From Mycobacterium sp. KBS0706 (lineage in GTDB: Bacteria; Pseudomonadota; Alphaproteobacteria; DSM-16000; Inquilinaceae), in the NCBI RefSeq assembly GCF_005938675.2, contig NZ_VCCH02000033.1:1-64000 (forward strand): a DNA stretch of 64,000 bases, given 5' to 3'. Of the stretch, positions 34,983-51,993 are shown piece after piece. Below the pieces are notes generated by a model, which did not search any database, was not told the DNA's origin, and saw only the letters and a list, made by a program, of their open reading frames with translations. How positions within the stretch are numbered: position 1 is the stretch's first letter; each line of letters opens with the position of its first letter. Position numbers and translations under genes: made by a program.

Positions 34983-35516
34983 ATGGCGATGCGTTGGTAC
35001 GTGCTGCACGTCTATTCGAATTTCGAGAAGAAGGTCGCGGAGTCGATCCGCGAGCAGGCCGACCAGAAGGGCCTGACCGATCATTTCGAGCAGATCGTCG
35101 TGCCGACCGAGGAGGTCGTCGAGATCCGCCGCGGGCAGAAGGTCAACACCGAGCGCAAGTTCTTCCCGGGCTATGTGCTGCTGAAGATGGAGCTGTCCGA
35201 CCGGGCCTGGCATCTGGTCAAGAACACGCCGAAGGTCACCGGCTTCCTCGGGTCCGGCAACAAGCCGATCCCGATCAGCGAGACCGAGGCGATGCGGATC
35301 ATGCAGCAGGTCCAGGAAGGCGTTGAGCGGCCGAAGCCGTCCATCACCTTCGAGATCGGCGAGACGGTGCGCGTGGCCGACGGTCCCTTCACCAGCTTCA
35401 ACGGCGTGGTGGAAGAGGTGGACGAGGAGCGCTCGCGGCTCAAGGTCGCGGTTTCGATCTTCGGTCGTGCCACTCCGGTGGAGCTAGAGTACACGCAGGT
35501 CGAGAAAGTTTCGTGA
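34983..35516 (+). CDS. nusG: Transcription termination/antitermination factor NusG
   Basis: A 177-residue protein with the NGN domain (RWYVLHVYSNFEKKVAESI, RKFFPGYVLLKMEL) and a C-terminal KOW domain (ETVRVADGPFTSFNGVVEEVD...RLKVAVSIFGR). It links RNA polymerase to Rho or to ribosomes via S10. Normal length. Confidence 0.96.
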   Translation: MAMRWYVLHVYSNFEKKVAESIREQADQKGLTDHFEQIVVPTEEVVEIRRGQKVNTERKFFPGYVLLKMELSDRAWHLVKNTPKVTGFLGSGNKPIPISETEAMRIMQQVQEGVERPKPSITFEIGETVRVADGPFTSFNGVVEEVDEERSRLKVAVSIFGRATPVELEYTQVEKVS

Positions 35517-35620
35517 CGGTCCGCTGATCGTCGCCGGATACCTCGCGCTCCAGGGCGCGGGGAAGCGGCGCGGGAGACCCTCCCGGGAAGTCCTCCGGGG
35601 GTCGTGACCGCGCTTCCCAA

Positions 35621-35643
35621 TCCCTCCGGTTCCACCGGAGGGA
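35621..35643 (+). promoter_or_regulatory. Hairpin in the rplK leader
   Basis: TCCCTCCGGT-TCC-ACCGGAGGGA, a perfect 10-bp stem with a 3-base loop, 22 bases before rplK. It may influence translation or processing of the L11 mRNA. There is no T-run, so it is not a terminator. Confidence 0.45.
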
Positions 35644-35664
35644 TCAGTTGTTGAGGGATATGAG

Positions 35665-36096
35665 ATGGCAAAGAAGGTCGTAGGACAGATCAAGCTGCAG
35701 GTGCCCGCGGGCGCCGCCAACCCGTCGCCGCCGATCGGTCCGGCGCTGGGTCAGCGCGGTCTGAACATCATGGAGTTCTGCAAGGCGTTCAACGCCCAGA
35801 CGCAGAACCTGGAGAAGGGGATGCCGATCCCGGTCGTGATCACGGCCTATGGCGATCGGACCTTCACCTTCATCACCAAGACGCCGCCGAACACCTACTT
35901 CATCAAGAAGGCCGCAGGCCTCGCCAAGGGCAGCCAGACGCCCGGCAAGGGCGCCAATGTCGGCAAGATCACGATGAAGCAGATCCGCGAGATCGCCGAG
36001 ATCAAGATGAAGGATCTCAATGCGAACGACGTCGACGCCGCTGCCCAGATGATCAAGGGCTCGGCCCGGTCCATGGGCATCGAGGTGGTGGAGTAA
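35665..36096 (+). CDS. rplK: 50S ribosomal protein L11
   Basis: 143 residues. The N-terminal domain reads KKVVGQIKLQVPAGAANPSPPIGPALGQRGLNIMEFCKAFN. The rRNA-binding C-terminal domain ends KDLNANDVDAAAQMIKGSARSMGI. Forms the GTPase-associated stalk base; five bases before rplA. Confidence 0.97.
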   Translation: MAKKVVGQIKLQVPAGAANPSPPIGPALGQRGLNIMEFCKAFNAQTQNLEKGMPIPVVITAYGDRTFTFITKTPPNTYFIKKAAGLAKGSQTPGKGANVGKITMKQIREIAEIKMKDLNANDVDAAAQMIKGSARSMGIEVVE

Positions 36097-36101
36097 TCGG
36101 C

Positions 36102-36809
36102 ATGGCCAAGATTTCCAAGCGCACGCGCGCCGCGACCAAGGGGCTGAACCCCGAGGCGACCTATGAGCTGGCCCAGGCCGTCAAGATGCTGAAGGCGTCG
36201 GCCACGGCGAAGTTCGACGAGACCGTCGAGATCGCGATGAATCTCGGTGTCGACCCGCGCCACGCCGACCAGATGGTCCGCGGCGTCGTCCAGCTGCCGA
36301 ACGGCACCGGCAAGACCGTCCGCGTCCTGGTGTTCGCCCGGGCCGAGAAGGCCGATCAGGCCCTGGCCGCCGGGGCCGACATTGTCGGCGCCGACGATCT
36401 CGCCAAGGAGATCCTCGAGGGTCGGATGGACTTCGACCGCTGCATCGCCACCCCGGACATGATGGGCGTGGTCGGTCGCCTCGGTAAGGTGCTCGGCCCC
36501 CGCGGCCTGATGCCGAACCCGAAGCTCGGCACCGTCACCCCCGACGTCGTCGCCGCGGTCAAGGCCGCCAAGGGCGGCGCCGTGGAGTTCCGGGCCGAGA
36601 AGGCGGGCATCGTCCATGCCGGCGTCGGCAAGGCCAGCTTCACGGACGAGGCGCTGGTCGGCAACATCCGCGCCTTCGTCGAGGCGATCCAGCGCGCCAA
36701 GCCGGCCGGGGCGAAGGGCACCTATCTGAAGAAGGTGACCGTCACCTCGACCATGGGCCCCGGCTACAAGCTGGACCTGGCGAAGCTGCACGAAGGCGCC
36801 GGCGCCTAA
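36102..36809 (+). CDS. rplA: 50S ribosomal protein L1
   Basis: 235 residues. The signature MMGVVGRLGKVLGPRGLMPNPKLGTVTPDV is intact. L1 forms the mobile stalk at the E-site and in other bacteria represses the L11 operon by binding its leader. Confidence 0.97.
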   Translation: MAKISKRTRAATKGLNPEATYELAQAVKMLKASATAKFDETVEIAMNLGVDPRHADQMVRGVVQLPNGTGKTVRVLVFARAEKADQALAAGADIVGADDLAKEILEGRMDFDRCIATPDMMGVVGRLGKVLGPRGLMPNPKLGTVTPDVVAAVKAAKGGAVEFRAEKAGIVHAGVGKASFTDEALVGNIRAFVEAIQRAKPAGAKGTYLKKVTVTSTMGPGYKLDLAKLHEGAGA

Positions 36810-37117
36810 AGGAATACGCTGCCCGGCAACGGGCGGCGGACAGGGTGGGGCCGCGGCCCTGCCCGAACCTGTCCGAGACTGCAGGGGCGTCGCAAGGCGC
36901 TTAAAACCCACCTGCATAGACGGGAGTCGAACCCAATCAACGGCGGCGGCCGGACCTCGGTCCGGGCGTCGTGCGGGGCTTGGACTTCTGGGACAGGAGA
37001 GCGGATCGGCACCGGGCCCAACCTCAGGTCGAGGGTGGGCCCAAGGACCGGTTCAGTGTGGACTGGGGTCCCTTTCCGGCTTCGGCCGGGGCGGGATCCC
37101 GACAACGGAGGCGATCC
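36810..37117 (+). promoter_or_regulatory. L10 leader region (rplJ leader)
   Basis: A 308-base untranslated region before rplJ. The strongest hairpin is 37014-37042: GGGCCCAACCTC, loop AGGTC, GAGGGTGGGCCC, 11 of 12 pairs. In many bacteria the L10-L12 complex binds a structured leader here to repress translation of rplJL. The length and structure fit, but I cannot verify the specific kink-turn motif. A promoter may also lie within it. Confidence 0.6.
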
Positions 37118-37636
37118 GTGAACCGTACACAAAAGACCGAGAAGATCGCCGCGCTGCAGGAGTCGTTCCGGACGGCGTACACGGTCGTCGTCACCCGCCA
37201 AGGCGGGATGACGGTGGCCGAGTCGACCGATCTCCGGCGTCAAATGCTCGCGGCGGGGGCCTCGTTCCGCGTGACCAAGAACCGGCTCGCCCGCATCGCC
37301 CTTCAGGGCACCCAGTTCGAGCATCTGGCCGACCTGTTCACCGGCCCGACCGCCATCGCGTTCTCCCAGGACGCGGTCGCGGCGGCGAAGGTGGCGGTCG
37401 ATTACGCCAAGAAGAACGAGAAGCTGCAGATCATCGGCGGCGGTCTCGGTTCTCAGCTGCTCGATCAGAAGGGTGTCGAGGCTCTCGCCTCGCTGCCGTC
37501 GCTCGACGAGCTGCGGGCGAAGCTGGTGGGCATGATCCAGACCCCGGCGACCCGTATCGCCGGTGTTCTGCAGGCGCCGGCCGGGCAGCTCGCCCGGGTC
37601 ATCGGGGCCTATGCCAAGAAGGACGAGGCGGCGTAG
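37118..37636 (+). CDS. rplJ: 50S ribosomal protein L10
   Basis: 172 residues, starting at a GTG preceded by GGAGG; the open frame upstream is leader. NRTQKTEKIAALQESF, the RNA-binding FRVTKNRLARIAL and the C-terminal L12-binding helix are visible. Anchors L12 dimers. Confidence 0.96.
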   Translation: MNRTQKTEKIAALQESFRTAYTVVVTRQGGMTVAESTDLRRQMLAAGASFRVTKNRLARIALQGTQFEHLADLFTGPTAIAFSQDAVAAAKVAVDYAKKNEKLQIIGGGLGSQLLDQKGVEALASLPSLDELRAKLVGMIQTPATRIAGVLQAPAGQLARVIGAYAKKDEAA

Positions 37637-37687
37637 CGCCGCACCTGTTGAAACCGTACCCAGAAGACCCAAGTTTAGGAGACCAAA

Positions 37688-38065
37688 ATGGCTGATCTTG
37701 CAAAGCTCGTCGACGATCTGTCGAGCCTGACGGTCCTCGAGGCCGCTGAGCTCTCGAAGCTGCTCGAGGAGAAGTGGGGCGTTTCCGCCGCCGCTCCGGT
37801 CGCGGTTGCCGCGGCTCCGGGCGCGGCTGCTGCCGCTGCTCCGGTCGAGGAGCAGACTGAGTTCAACGTCATCCTCACCGAGGCCGGCGACAAGAAGATC
37901 AACGTGATCAAGGAGGTCCGTGCGATCACCGGACTCGGCCTCAAGGAGGCCAAGGACCTCGTCGAAGGCGCGCCGAAGCCTGTCAAGGAAGGCGTGTCGA
38001 AGGACGAGGCCGCCAAGATCAGGAAGCAGCTGGAAGAGGCCGGCGCCAAGGTCGACGTCAAGTAA
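37688..38065 (+). CDS. rplL: 50S ribosomal protein L7/L12
   Basis: 125 residues: dimerisation domain (LAKLVDDLSSLTVLEAAELSKLLEEKW), an Ala-rich hinge, and the factor-binding domain (EFNVILTEAGDKKINVIKEVRAITGLGLKEAKDLVEG). Strong AGGAG upstream. Confidence 0.97.
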   Translation: MADLAKLVDDLSSLTVLEAAELSKLLEEKWGVSAAAPVAVAAAPGAAAAAAPVEEQTEFNVILTEAGDKKINVIKEVRAITGLGLKEAKDLVEGAPKPVKEGVSKDEAAKIRKQLEEAGAKVDVK

Positions 38066-38108
38066 GACCCGCGTGGCACTTCAGGCTGTTTTGTCGTTGT
38101 AGTCCGGG

Positions 38109-38136
38109 CGCGGCCGATCCCTCGGGGTCGGCCGCG
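38109..38136 (+). other. Hairpin between rplL and rpoB
   Basis: CGCGGCCGA at 38109-38117 and TCGGCCGCG at 38128-38136, 9-bp stem with a 10-base loop. In other bacteria this place carries an attenuator or RNase III site that lowers rpoBC relative to rplJL. No T-run here. Confidence 0.5.
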
Positions 38137-38191
38137 AACGGGCGTTTGTGTTCCGTACCTGTTCGGCATTTGTTGGAAACGAGGGGCTCAC

Positions 38192-42382
<4,191 letters not shown>

Positions 42383-42390
42383 TCCGTTTC

Positions 42391-42420
42391 CGGCGGCCGG
42401 TCCGACAGGATCGGCCGCCG
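42391..42420 (+). other. Hairpin between rpoB and rpoC
   Basis: CGGCGGCCG at 42391-42399 pairs with CGGCCGCCG at 42412-42420, 9-bp stem with a 12-base loop, in the 81-base gap. No T-run. Confidence 0.5.
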
Positions 42421-42463
42421 CTGAACCCTATACGTCCGTCCCTACCCCCGGGGGAGCAGGTAC

Positions 42464-46789
<4,326 letters not shown>

Positions 46790-46808
46790 TCCAGGGCTAG
46801 CTCCAAAG

Positions 46809-46843
46809 AAAAACCCCCTCCGGTCCGCCGGAGGGGGTTTTTT
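46809..46843 (+). terminator. Intrinsic terminator after rpoC
   Basis: CCCCCTCCGG at 46814-46823, loop TCCG, CCGGAGGGGG at 46828-46837, with A5 before and T6 after. A perfect 10-bp stem extended by A-T pairs; it could act in both directions. Confidence 0.95.
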
Positions 46844-46897
46844 GTTGGCTCGGATCCCGCCGGCCTTATCGTCTCTGAACGGAAGGGGAGACTGTTC

Positions 46898-47965
46898 ATG
46901 TTCGATACGCCGGCCGACGCTCAACTGAGCCTTCAGGACCACTTCTCCCGACCGCAGGTCGAGATCATCGTCGAGGCGCTGGTCCCGGCGATCGCCTTCG
47001 TGCCGATCCTGGACGGAGATGGGAGGATCGGCGGAACCAGGATCGGCGGGACCCCAGATCTTCCCCTCGGTTTGGAATGGCCGAAGCAGATCGCCCCGGC
47101 CAACGCCGACGAGATCGCCGCCCGCGGCAGCCCGGATGCAGCAAAGGAGGTCCGGGCACACTTCGCCCTCCAACTGCCCTACACCTTCGTCGCCCAGATC
47201 GACCTCGCGGAAGCGGCCATGCTCGGTCCGGCTGCGGAAAGCCTGCCGTCTGACGGCCGGCTCCTGTTCTTCTACGACCTGATCTCCGGGCCTTACGATT
47301 CGGGCACTCAGGCGGCCAGGGTGATCTGGGATCACAGCCCGCGTGACGGTCTTCACAGGCAGGCCATGCCTTTGGCCCTGGACGCGGCGGCCGGTCGATA
47401 CCGAGAGGAGGCCGCGGCGGTGAATGCCAGATACGGCCTGGAACCGACCGACCCCGGGAAGATCGCGACGCCCTATGCCGCACCTGGCCGCGCCATGAAG
47501 CTCGAGCTGACCTATAGGCTGCCCGCCCCAGCCACCCTGGACAGGGGCAGTCGCCTTGCAACACTTTACCAGCCGTTCGAGCCGAACCCGTCGCCCAGCG
47601 TCGAGAGGTTTCGAAGCCTCTATAACGACGCGCTGTCGATCTTTGTCACCCACGCCCCGAATGCCCAGGACACCGCCTATCGGCAGCAGCTTCTGGGCAG
47701 CCCGGATCCCGAACAGGACGACCCGCGCTACGATGCCGTCAAAGTGACCGATTTCGGCGTGCAGTTCTTCAGCCGAGAGGTTTGGGCGGCAAAGCGCGAC
47801 GAGATTTTCGAGAAGGCCACGCAGTGGCAGCTTCTGCTGCAGATCGATCTGCGGGATTTCATGCAGGAGCGGTTGAGCGAAGGGTCGATCTACTTTCTCA
47901 TCCGCCGCGACGACCTCCTGCAGTGCCGATTCGATCGGGTGGTCGCCGTGTATCAGCAGACCTGA
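46898..47965 (+). CDS. DUF1963 domain protein
   Basis: A 355-residue YwqG-like protein. DUF1963 features are GGTRIGGTPDLPLGLEWP near residue 45, FVAQIDLAEAA and LPSDGRLLFFYDLISG. A Shine-Dalgarno (GAAGGGGAG) precedes the ATG. The cellular role of the family is unknown. First gene of a non-ribosomal block between rpoC and rpsL. Confidence 0.8.
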   Translation: MFDTPADAQLSLQDHFSRPQVEIIVEALVPAIAFVPILDGDGRIGGTRIGGTPDLPLGLEWPKQIAPANADEIAARGSPDAAKEVRAHFALQLPYTFVAQIDLAEAAMLGPAAESLPSDGRLLFFYDLISGPYDSGTQAARVIWDHSPRDGLHRQAMPLALDAAAGRYREEAAAVNARYGLEPTDPGKIATPYAAPGRAMKLELTYRLPAPATLDRGSRLATLYQPFEPNPSPSVERFRSLYNDALSIFVTHAPNAQDTAYRQQLLGSPDPEQDDPRYDAVKVTDFGVQFFSREVWAAKRDEIFEKATQWQLLLQIDLRDFMQERLSEGSIYFLIRRDDLLQCRFDRVVAVYQQT

Positions 47966-47977
47966 TCAGCCGCCGCC

Positions 47978-49129
47978 ATGCGCGCCCTGTTCAGCTTCGC
48001 CGGCGGCAGCGGGCATTTCCTGCCGCTGGTGCCGCTCGCCGGGGCGGTGCAGGCGGCCGGCCACGACGTCGTCTTCGCCGGCCAGCCAGCGATGATCGAA
48101 GTGATCGAGGCCGCCGGCTTTGCCGCCTTCGCCACCGGCGGGGAGACGCTGCGTTCGGCCGCGGTCCGGACGCCGCTGCTCGCCTTCGATGCCGCGCGGG
48201 AGGACCGGGCAGTGCGCGACGGCTTCGCCGGCCGGGTGGCGCGCGACCGGGCGGCGGCGCTGCTCGATCTCTGCGGCCGCTGGCGGCCGGACCTGCTGGT
48301 CTGCGACGAGATGGATTTCGGCGCCATGGTCGCGGCCGAGCGCCTCGGCCTGCCGCATGCCTCGGTGCTGGTGATCGCCGCCGGCGCCCTGGTCCGCCCC
48401 GATCTGGTGGCCGGGCCGCTCGACGCGCTGCGGGCGGAGCACGGGCTTGGTCCCGACCCGGAGCTGGCGATGCTGCACCGCCACCTGGTGCTGTCGCCGG
48501 TGCCGCCATCGTTCCGCGATCCGGCATGCCCGCTACCGGCGACGGCGAGGCTGGTCCGCCCGCCGGTGGGCGAGGCCGCGGCGGAGGCACCGGCCTGGCT
48601 CGCCGCCCTGCCGCTGGACCGGCCGATCGTCTATGCCACGCTCGGCACCGTGTTCCATCTCGAATCCGGGGACCTGCTGGAGCGGGTGGTCGCGGGGCTG
48701 CGCGACCTGCCGGTCAACCTGGTCGTCACCACCGGAAGCGAGATCGATCCGGCATCCCTCGGCCCGCAGCCGGCGCATATCCGGATCGAGCGCTACGTGC
48801 CGCAGTCATGGCTGCTGCCGCGCTGCAGCCTGATGGTCTCGCAGGCCGGCTCGGGCGGCGTGATCGGCGCGCTGGCGCATGGCGTGCCGATGGTGCTGCT
48901 GCCGATCGGTGCGGACCAGCCGGCCAATGCCGGACGCTGCGCCGCGCTCGGCGTCGCCCGGGTGCTCGACCCGGTCGGCTGCTCGCCGGAGGCGGCGCGC
49001 GAGGCGGCACGGGCGGTGCTGGCCGATCCGGCCTGTCGGTCGGCGGCGGCGCGGCTGGCTCAGGAGATCGCCGCCATGCCGGATCCGGCGGAGGCGGTGC
49101 CGTTGCTGGAGAGTCTCGCTGCCCGGTGA
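47978..49129 (+). CDS. Glycosyltransferase, UDP-glycosyltransferase/GT1-like
   Basis: A 383-residue GT-B fold enzyme. N-terminal ALFSFAGGSGHFLPLVPLAGAVQAAGHDVVFAG matches macrolide- and sterol-type glycosyltransferases. The C-terminal donor site has VPQSWLLPRCSLMVSQAGSGGVIGALAHGVPMVLLPIGADQPANA, with the usual H replaced by Q in the HGG(T/S)G position. It should transfer a sugar from a nucleotide donor to a small molecule; the acceptor is unknown. It lies 12 bases after the DUF1963 gene. Confidence 0.8.
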   Translation: MRALFSFAGGSGHFLPLVPLAGAVQAAGHDVVFAGQPAMIEVIEAAGFAAFATGGETLRSAAVRTPLLAFDAAREDRAVRDGFAGRVARDRAAALLDLCGRWRPDLLVCDEMDFGAMVAAERLGLPHASVLVIAAGALVRPDLVAGPLDALRAEHGLGPDPELAMLHRHLVLSPVPPSFRDPACPLPATARLVRPPVGEAAAEAPAWLAALPLDRPIVYATLGTVFHLESGDLLERVVAGLRDLPVNLVVTTGSEIDPASLGPQPAHIRIERYVPQSWLLPRCSLMVSQAGSGGVIGALAHGVPMVLLPIGADQPANAGRCAALGVARVLDPVGCSPEAAREAARAVLADPACRSAAARLAQEIAAMPDPAEAVPLLESLAAR

Positions 49130-49136
49130 GGTCGGC

Positions 49137-49505
49137 TCAGCCCGGCAGCACCGCGCCATCTCGGGCGTAGAGCAGGGCGATGCGGCACGAGGTGGGTTCG
49201 AACTGCACCACGACATTGCCGCCGCCGGCCATCTTGAGCCAGGCCTGGCGCTGCAGGTTCCGCCGCGTCCCGCCGCTGCGCCGGCCGGACGTGGCCGCGG
49301 GCGCCAGGTCGTAGTCGGTGATCCGGTCGGCCGTAATCCCCGCCGCGGTCAGTGCTCCGGCGATCCTGTCGCTGCAAGGATTGTTGTCGGACAGTTGCCG
49401 CAGCTTCGCCGCCACCGCCGGGTCGGGCGCGGCCTCGGGCGGCGCCGCGGCGATGCAGCCGGTCAGGACAAAGCCGGCCACGGCAAAGGTGCGGATCGGA
49501 TGCAT
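49137..49505 (-). CDS. Small lipoprotein, paralogue 1
   Basis: A 122-residue predicted lipoprotein. Lipobox LTGC at residues about 13-16 follows a short signal peptide (HPIRTFAVAGFV). The mature part contains DPAVAAKLRQLSDNNPCSD, a middle variable stretch, then RQAWLKMAGGGNVVVQFEPTSCRIALLYARDGAVLPG. The same layout occurs in the next gene. Start at 49505, with GGGAGAGGGCC upstream. Function unknown. Confidence 0.75.
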   Translation of the reverse strand: MHPIRTFAVAGFVLTGCIAAAPPEAAPDPAVAAKLRQLSDNNPCSDRIAGALTAAGITADRITDYDLAPAATSGRRSGGTRRNLQRQAWLKMAGGGNVVVQFEPTSCRIALLYARDGAVLPG

Positions 49506-49599
49506 GGCCCTCTCCCATCGATCGGTGGGCGGCCCATCAGCCGGCGCCCTGATGCGATATGGGGCGCCGGCCGCTCCGCTCAACGGCCCGGCGGCGGGA

Positions 49600-49959
49600 T
49601 CAGCCGATGGCGGGCAGCACCGCCCCGTCGCGGGTACCAATGTCGGTGATCTCGCACTGCGTCGCGTCATAGCCCAGCACCAGGCTGCCGCCGCCGGCCA
49701 ACCTGAACCAGGCCTGGCGCAGCAGCGGCAGGCCGGGGTGGTCGTATGACACCGTCGGCAGCGTGAAGTCTGCGAGGCTGCCGGGCGGGATGCGGTAGGC
49801 GGTCAGCACCCCGGCGAAGGCGTCACTGCAGGGGTTGTCGTCCGACAGTGACCTCACCTTGGCTGCCACCGCCGGGTCGGGCGGGACGGAGGGGGGCAGG
49901 CCGCCCGCGCAGCCGGACAGCAGCAGAACGCAGATGGGGATGGCACGGATCGCGGTCAT
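49600..49959 (-). CDS. Small lipoprotein, paralogue 2
   Basis: A 119-residue predicted lipoprotein with lipobox LSGC after TAIRAIPICVLL. It shares DPAVAAKVRSLSDDNPCSD, LRQAWFRLAGGGSLVLGYDATQCEI and a final RDGAVLPAIG with its downstream neighbour, so the two arose by tandem duplication. Two conserved cysteines of the mature part could form a disulfide. Function unknown. Confidence 0.78.
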   Translation of the reverse strand: MTAIRAIPICVLLLSGCAGGLPPSVPPDPAVAAKVRSLSDDNPCSDAFAGVLTAYRIPPGSLADFTLPTVSYDHPGLPLLRQAWFRLAGGGSLVLGYDATQCEITDIGTRDGAVLPAIG

Positions 49960-50038
49960 GGCCGCCTCTCCCGAGGATCGCGCGGCCGTCAGCGGATCGG
50001 CACGGCGCCCCTGCGATATGGGGCGCCGGCCGCCTTGC

Positions 50039-50665
50039 TCAATGCTTCTTGCCGAAGGAGAACAGCTTCTTCAGGAAGCTGGACTGGCCGTGGCGCTTGC
50101 GCTTGCGGGCGATCGCCTCCTCGTTGACGCACCAGGCGATCTGCAGCACCCGGCGCTCGCCCTTGAACGGCAGGTGGCCATGCCACGAGTGGTCGGAGCG
50201 CTGGAAGGCCAGGAAGTTGCCGAAGGTCGGCGCCACTTCCCGGGCGCCCGGGCTGTTGATGTCCTGGCTCGGCAGGATGCGCAGGCACCCCTCGTTCGAG
50301 GCCCATTCCTGGTTCAGATAGACCAGCGCGGTGACGATCTTGTCCGCCCCGTCGGTGTGCGGCCGGCCGGCCGCCGGCTCCGACCATTTCCGCACCGTCA
50401 CCAGGGTCGGCTTCGACGCCAGGTCGAGGCCGAACTTGGCGCCCAGCAGGGTGGCGAATTCCTGGCTGGTGACGTCCGACACCAGCTCCTTGAACGCGCT
50501 GCCGGCCGGGTACTCGTCCGGCGGCACGAAGCCGGTGATCGGGATGTCGGGGAAGTCGCGCTCCAGCTCGGCGCGGCGAGCCTCGGGCAGCACATCCCCG
50601 GAAATCACATGCGGGAACGGCGCCCGGTCCACCGCCGCCTGTTCGAGCACATCGTAGCGAAGCAT
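50039..50665 (-). CDS. 2OG-Fe(II) oxygenase family protein
   Basis: A 208-residue oxygenase of the prolyl-4-hydroxylase-like superfamily. Iron ligands are His103 and Asp105 (GRPHTDGADK) and a distal histidine near 159-164 (DHSWHGH); Arg171/172 (ERRVLQIAW) would bind 2-oxoglutarate. The C-terminus is basic. AGGAG lies upstream of overlapping GTG and ATG; I choose the ATG at 50665. Target unknown, possibly a sugar or protein in the adjacent glycosylation genes. Confidence 0.82.
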   Translation of the reverse strand: MLRYDVLEQAAVDRAPFPHVISGDVLPEARRAELERDFPDIPITGFVPPDEYPAGSAFKELVSDVTSQEFATLLGAKFGLDLASKPTLVTVRKWSEPAAGRPHTDGADKIVTALVYLNQEWASNEGCLRILPSQDINSPGAREVAPTFGNFLAFQRSDHSWHGHLPFKGERRVLQIAWCVNEEAIARKRKRHGQSSFLKKLFSFGKKH

Positions 50666-50829
50666 CACACCGTTCTCCTGAAACGCGGCCCGGGCCCGAG
50701 GCCGGCCGCGCGATCATGCGGCGGAGAATAGGCCCGGGGCCGGCTGCGATCAACTCGCAGCGCGGTCGCAGCCCGGAGAGCCCTGGCATCGGGCGCTGCG
50801 GATCGCCATAAAGGCGGCCGGAGGTATCC

Positions 50830-51915
50830 ATGGGTCCCATCGTCATCGTCCTGCCGCGCAAGATGAAGTTCGGCGCCGTCGGCGCCAGCCCGGTCGATCT
50901 CTATGCGCGCGACACCGTCACCTTCAGCCGCTATGCGCAGGACATCGTGGTGGTCGGGCAGGATGCGGGCGAGCCGTTCCCGGGCATCCGCTTCCAACCG
51001 ATCCCGCTGGAGGAGGGGGAGCCGCATCGCCGCTGGATGAAGCGGGCGCTGCCGCAGATCGCGGCCCTGAACCCGTCGCTGATCGAGGTGCACGCCCATC
51101 GGGTGACCGCCTCGGCCCTGGCCCGGGCGCTGCCGCGGGTGCCGCTCCTGTACTTCCGGCACAACTTCATCCGCTTCCACAAGGGGCTGTTGTGGCGGCT
51201 GCACTACCGCGCCGCGGTGTCCCGCTTCGCCGGCTTCGTCTTCGTGTCGGAAGCGCTGCGCCGCCACTTCCAGGCCCATGCGCCCTGGTTCAAGGGCACG
51301 CTCGACGTCGTCTACAACGGCCTCGACATGGACGCGCCGGCGCCGCCGCCCGAGGCCAAGGAGAACATCATCATCCAGGTCGGCCGGGTGATCCCGGACA
51401 AGGGGCCGCTGGAATTCGCCCGGGCGATGAAGCCGGTGCTGGCGGCGCATCCGGACTGGCGGGCGGTGATGATCGGCCGCGGCCGCGACCCTGCCTTCGT
51501 CGAGCAGGTCAAGGCGACTCTGGCCGAAGCCGGCGACCGGGCGCAGTTCCTGCCCTTCATGCCGCATGACGAGGTCATGGGCTGGATCCGTCGCGCCGCC
51601 ATCGCCTCGGTGCCCTCGGTCTATGAGGAGCCGTTCGGTCGCACCGCGCTGGAGGCGCTGACCTGGGGCGCGGCGCTGATCTGCTCCGGCACCGGCGGCT
51701 TGCGCGAGATCACCGCCGACACCGCGGTGACCCTGCCGAAGGTGACGGCGGAGGCGATCCAGGCGGCGGCAGAGACCCTGATCGGCGACCCGGCGCTGCG
51801 CCGCCGGCTGCAGGTCGAGGGCCCGGCCCGGGCCCGGGCCCGGTTCGACGCCCGTGCCATCGTCGCCGGACTCGACGAGATCCGCGCCCGCCACCTCGCC
51901 GCCGCGCGGCGCTGA
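50830..51915 (+). CDS. Glycosyltransferase family 4 protein
   Basis: A 361-residue GT-B enzyme. The donor-binding Glu-x7-Glu motif is EEPFGRTALEA (Glu267 and Glu275), with IIQVGRVIPDKGP at the start of the C-terminal domain and VYNGLDM before it. Probably adds a hexose in envelope polysaccharide or LPS-core synthesis. Divergent from the oxygenase. Confidence 0.85.
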   Translation: MGPIVIVLPRKMKFGAVGASPVDLYARDTVTFSRYAQDIVVVGQDAGEPFPGIRFQPIPLEEGEPHRRWMKRALPQIAALNPSLIEVHAHRVTASALARALPRVPLLYFRHNFIRFHKGLLWRLHYRAAVSRFAGFVFVSEALRRHFQAHAPWFKGTLDVVYNGLDMDAPAPPPEAKENIIIQVGRVIPDKGPLEFARAMKPVLAAHPDWRAVMIGRGRDPAFVEQVKATLAEAGDRAQFLPFMPHDEVMGWIRRAAIASVPSVYEEPFGRTALEALTWGAALICSGTGGLREITADTAVTLPKVTAEAIQAAAETLIGDPALRRRLQVEGPARARARFDARAIVAGLDEIRARHLAAARR

Positions 51916-51933
51916 CGCCATATCTTCACCTGA

Positions 51934-51960
51934 CGTCACATTTTTGAAGGCTGTTCCGTC
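51934..51960 (+). promoter_or_regulatory. Candidate ECF41-type promoter
   Basis: CGTCACA at 51934-51940 and CGTC at 51957-51960 with a 16-base spacer. ECF41 sigma factors recognise TGTCACA...CGTC and usually control their own or a neighbouring gene. It overlaps TGACGTCA at 51931-51938. If used, transcription would begin near 51967, after the TTG at 51961. Confidence 0.55.
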
Positions 51961-51993
51961 TTGTCCGTGTCGCCCTCCGCCCCCGAGACGCAG

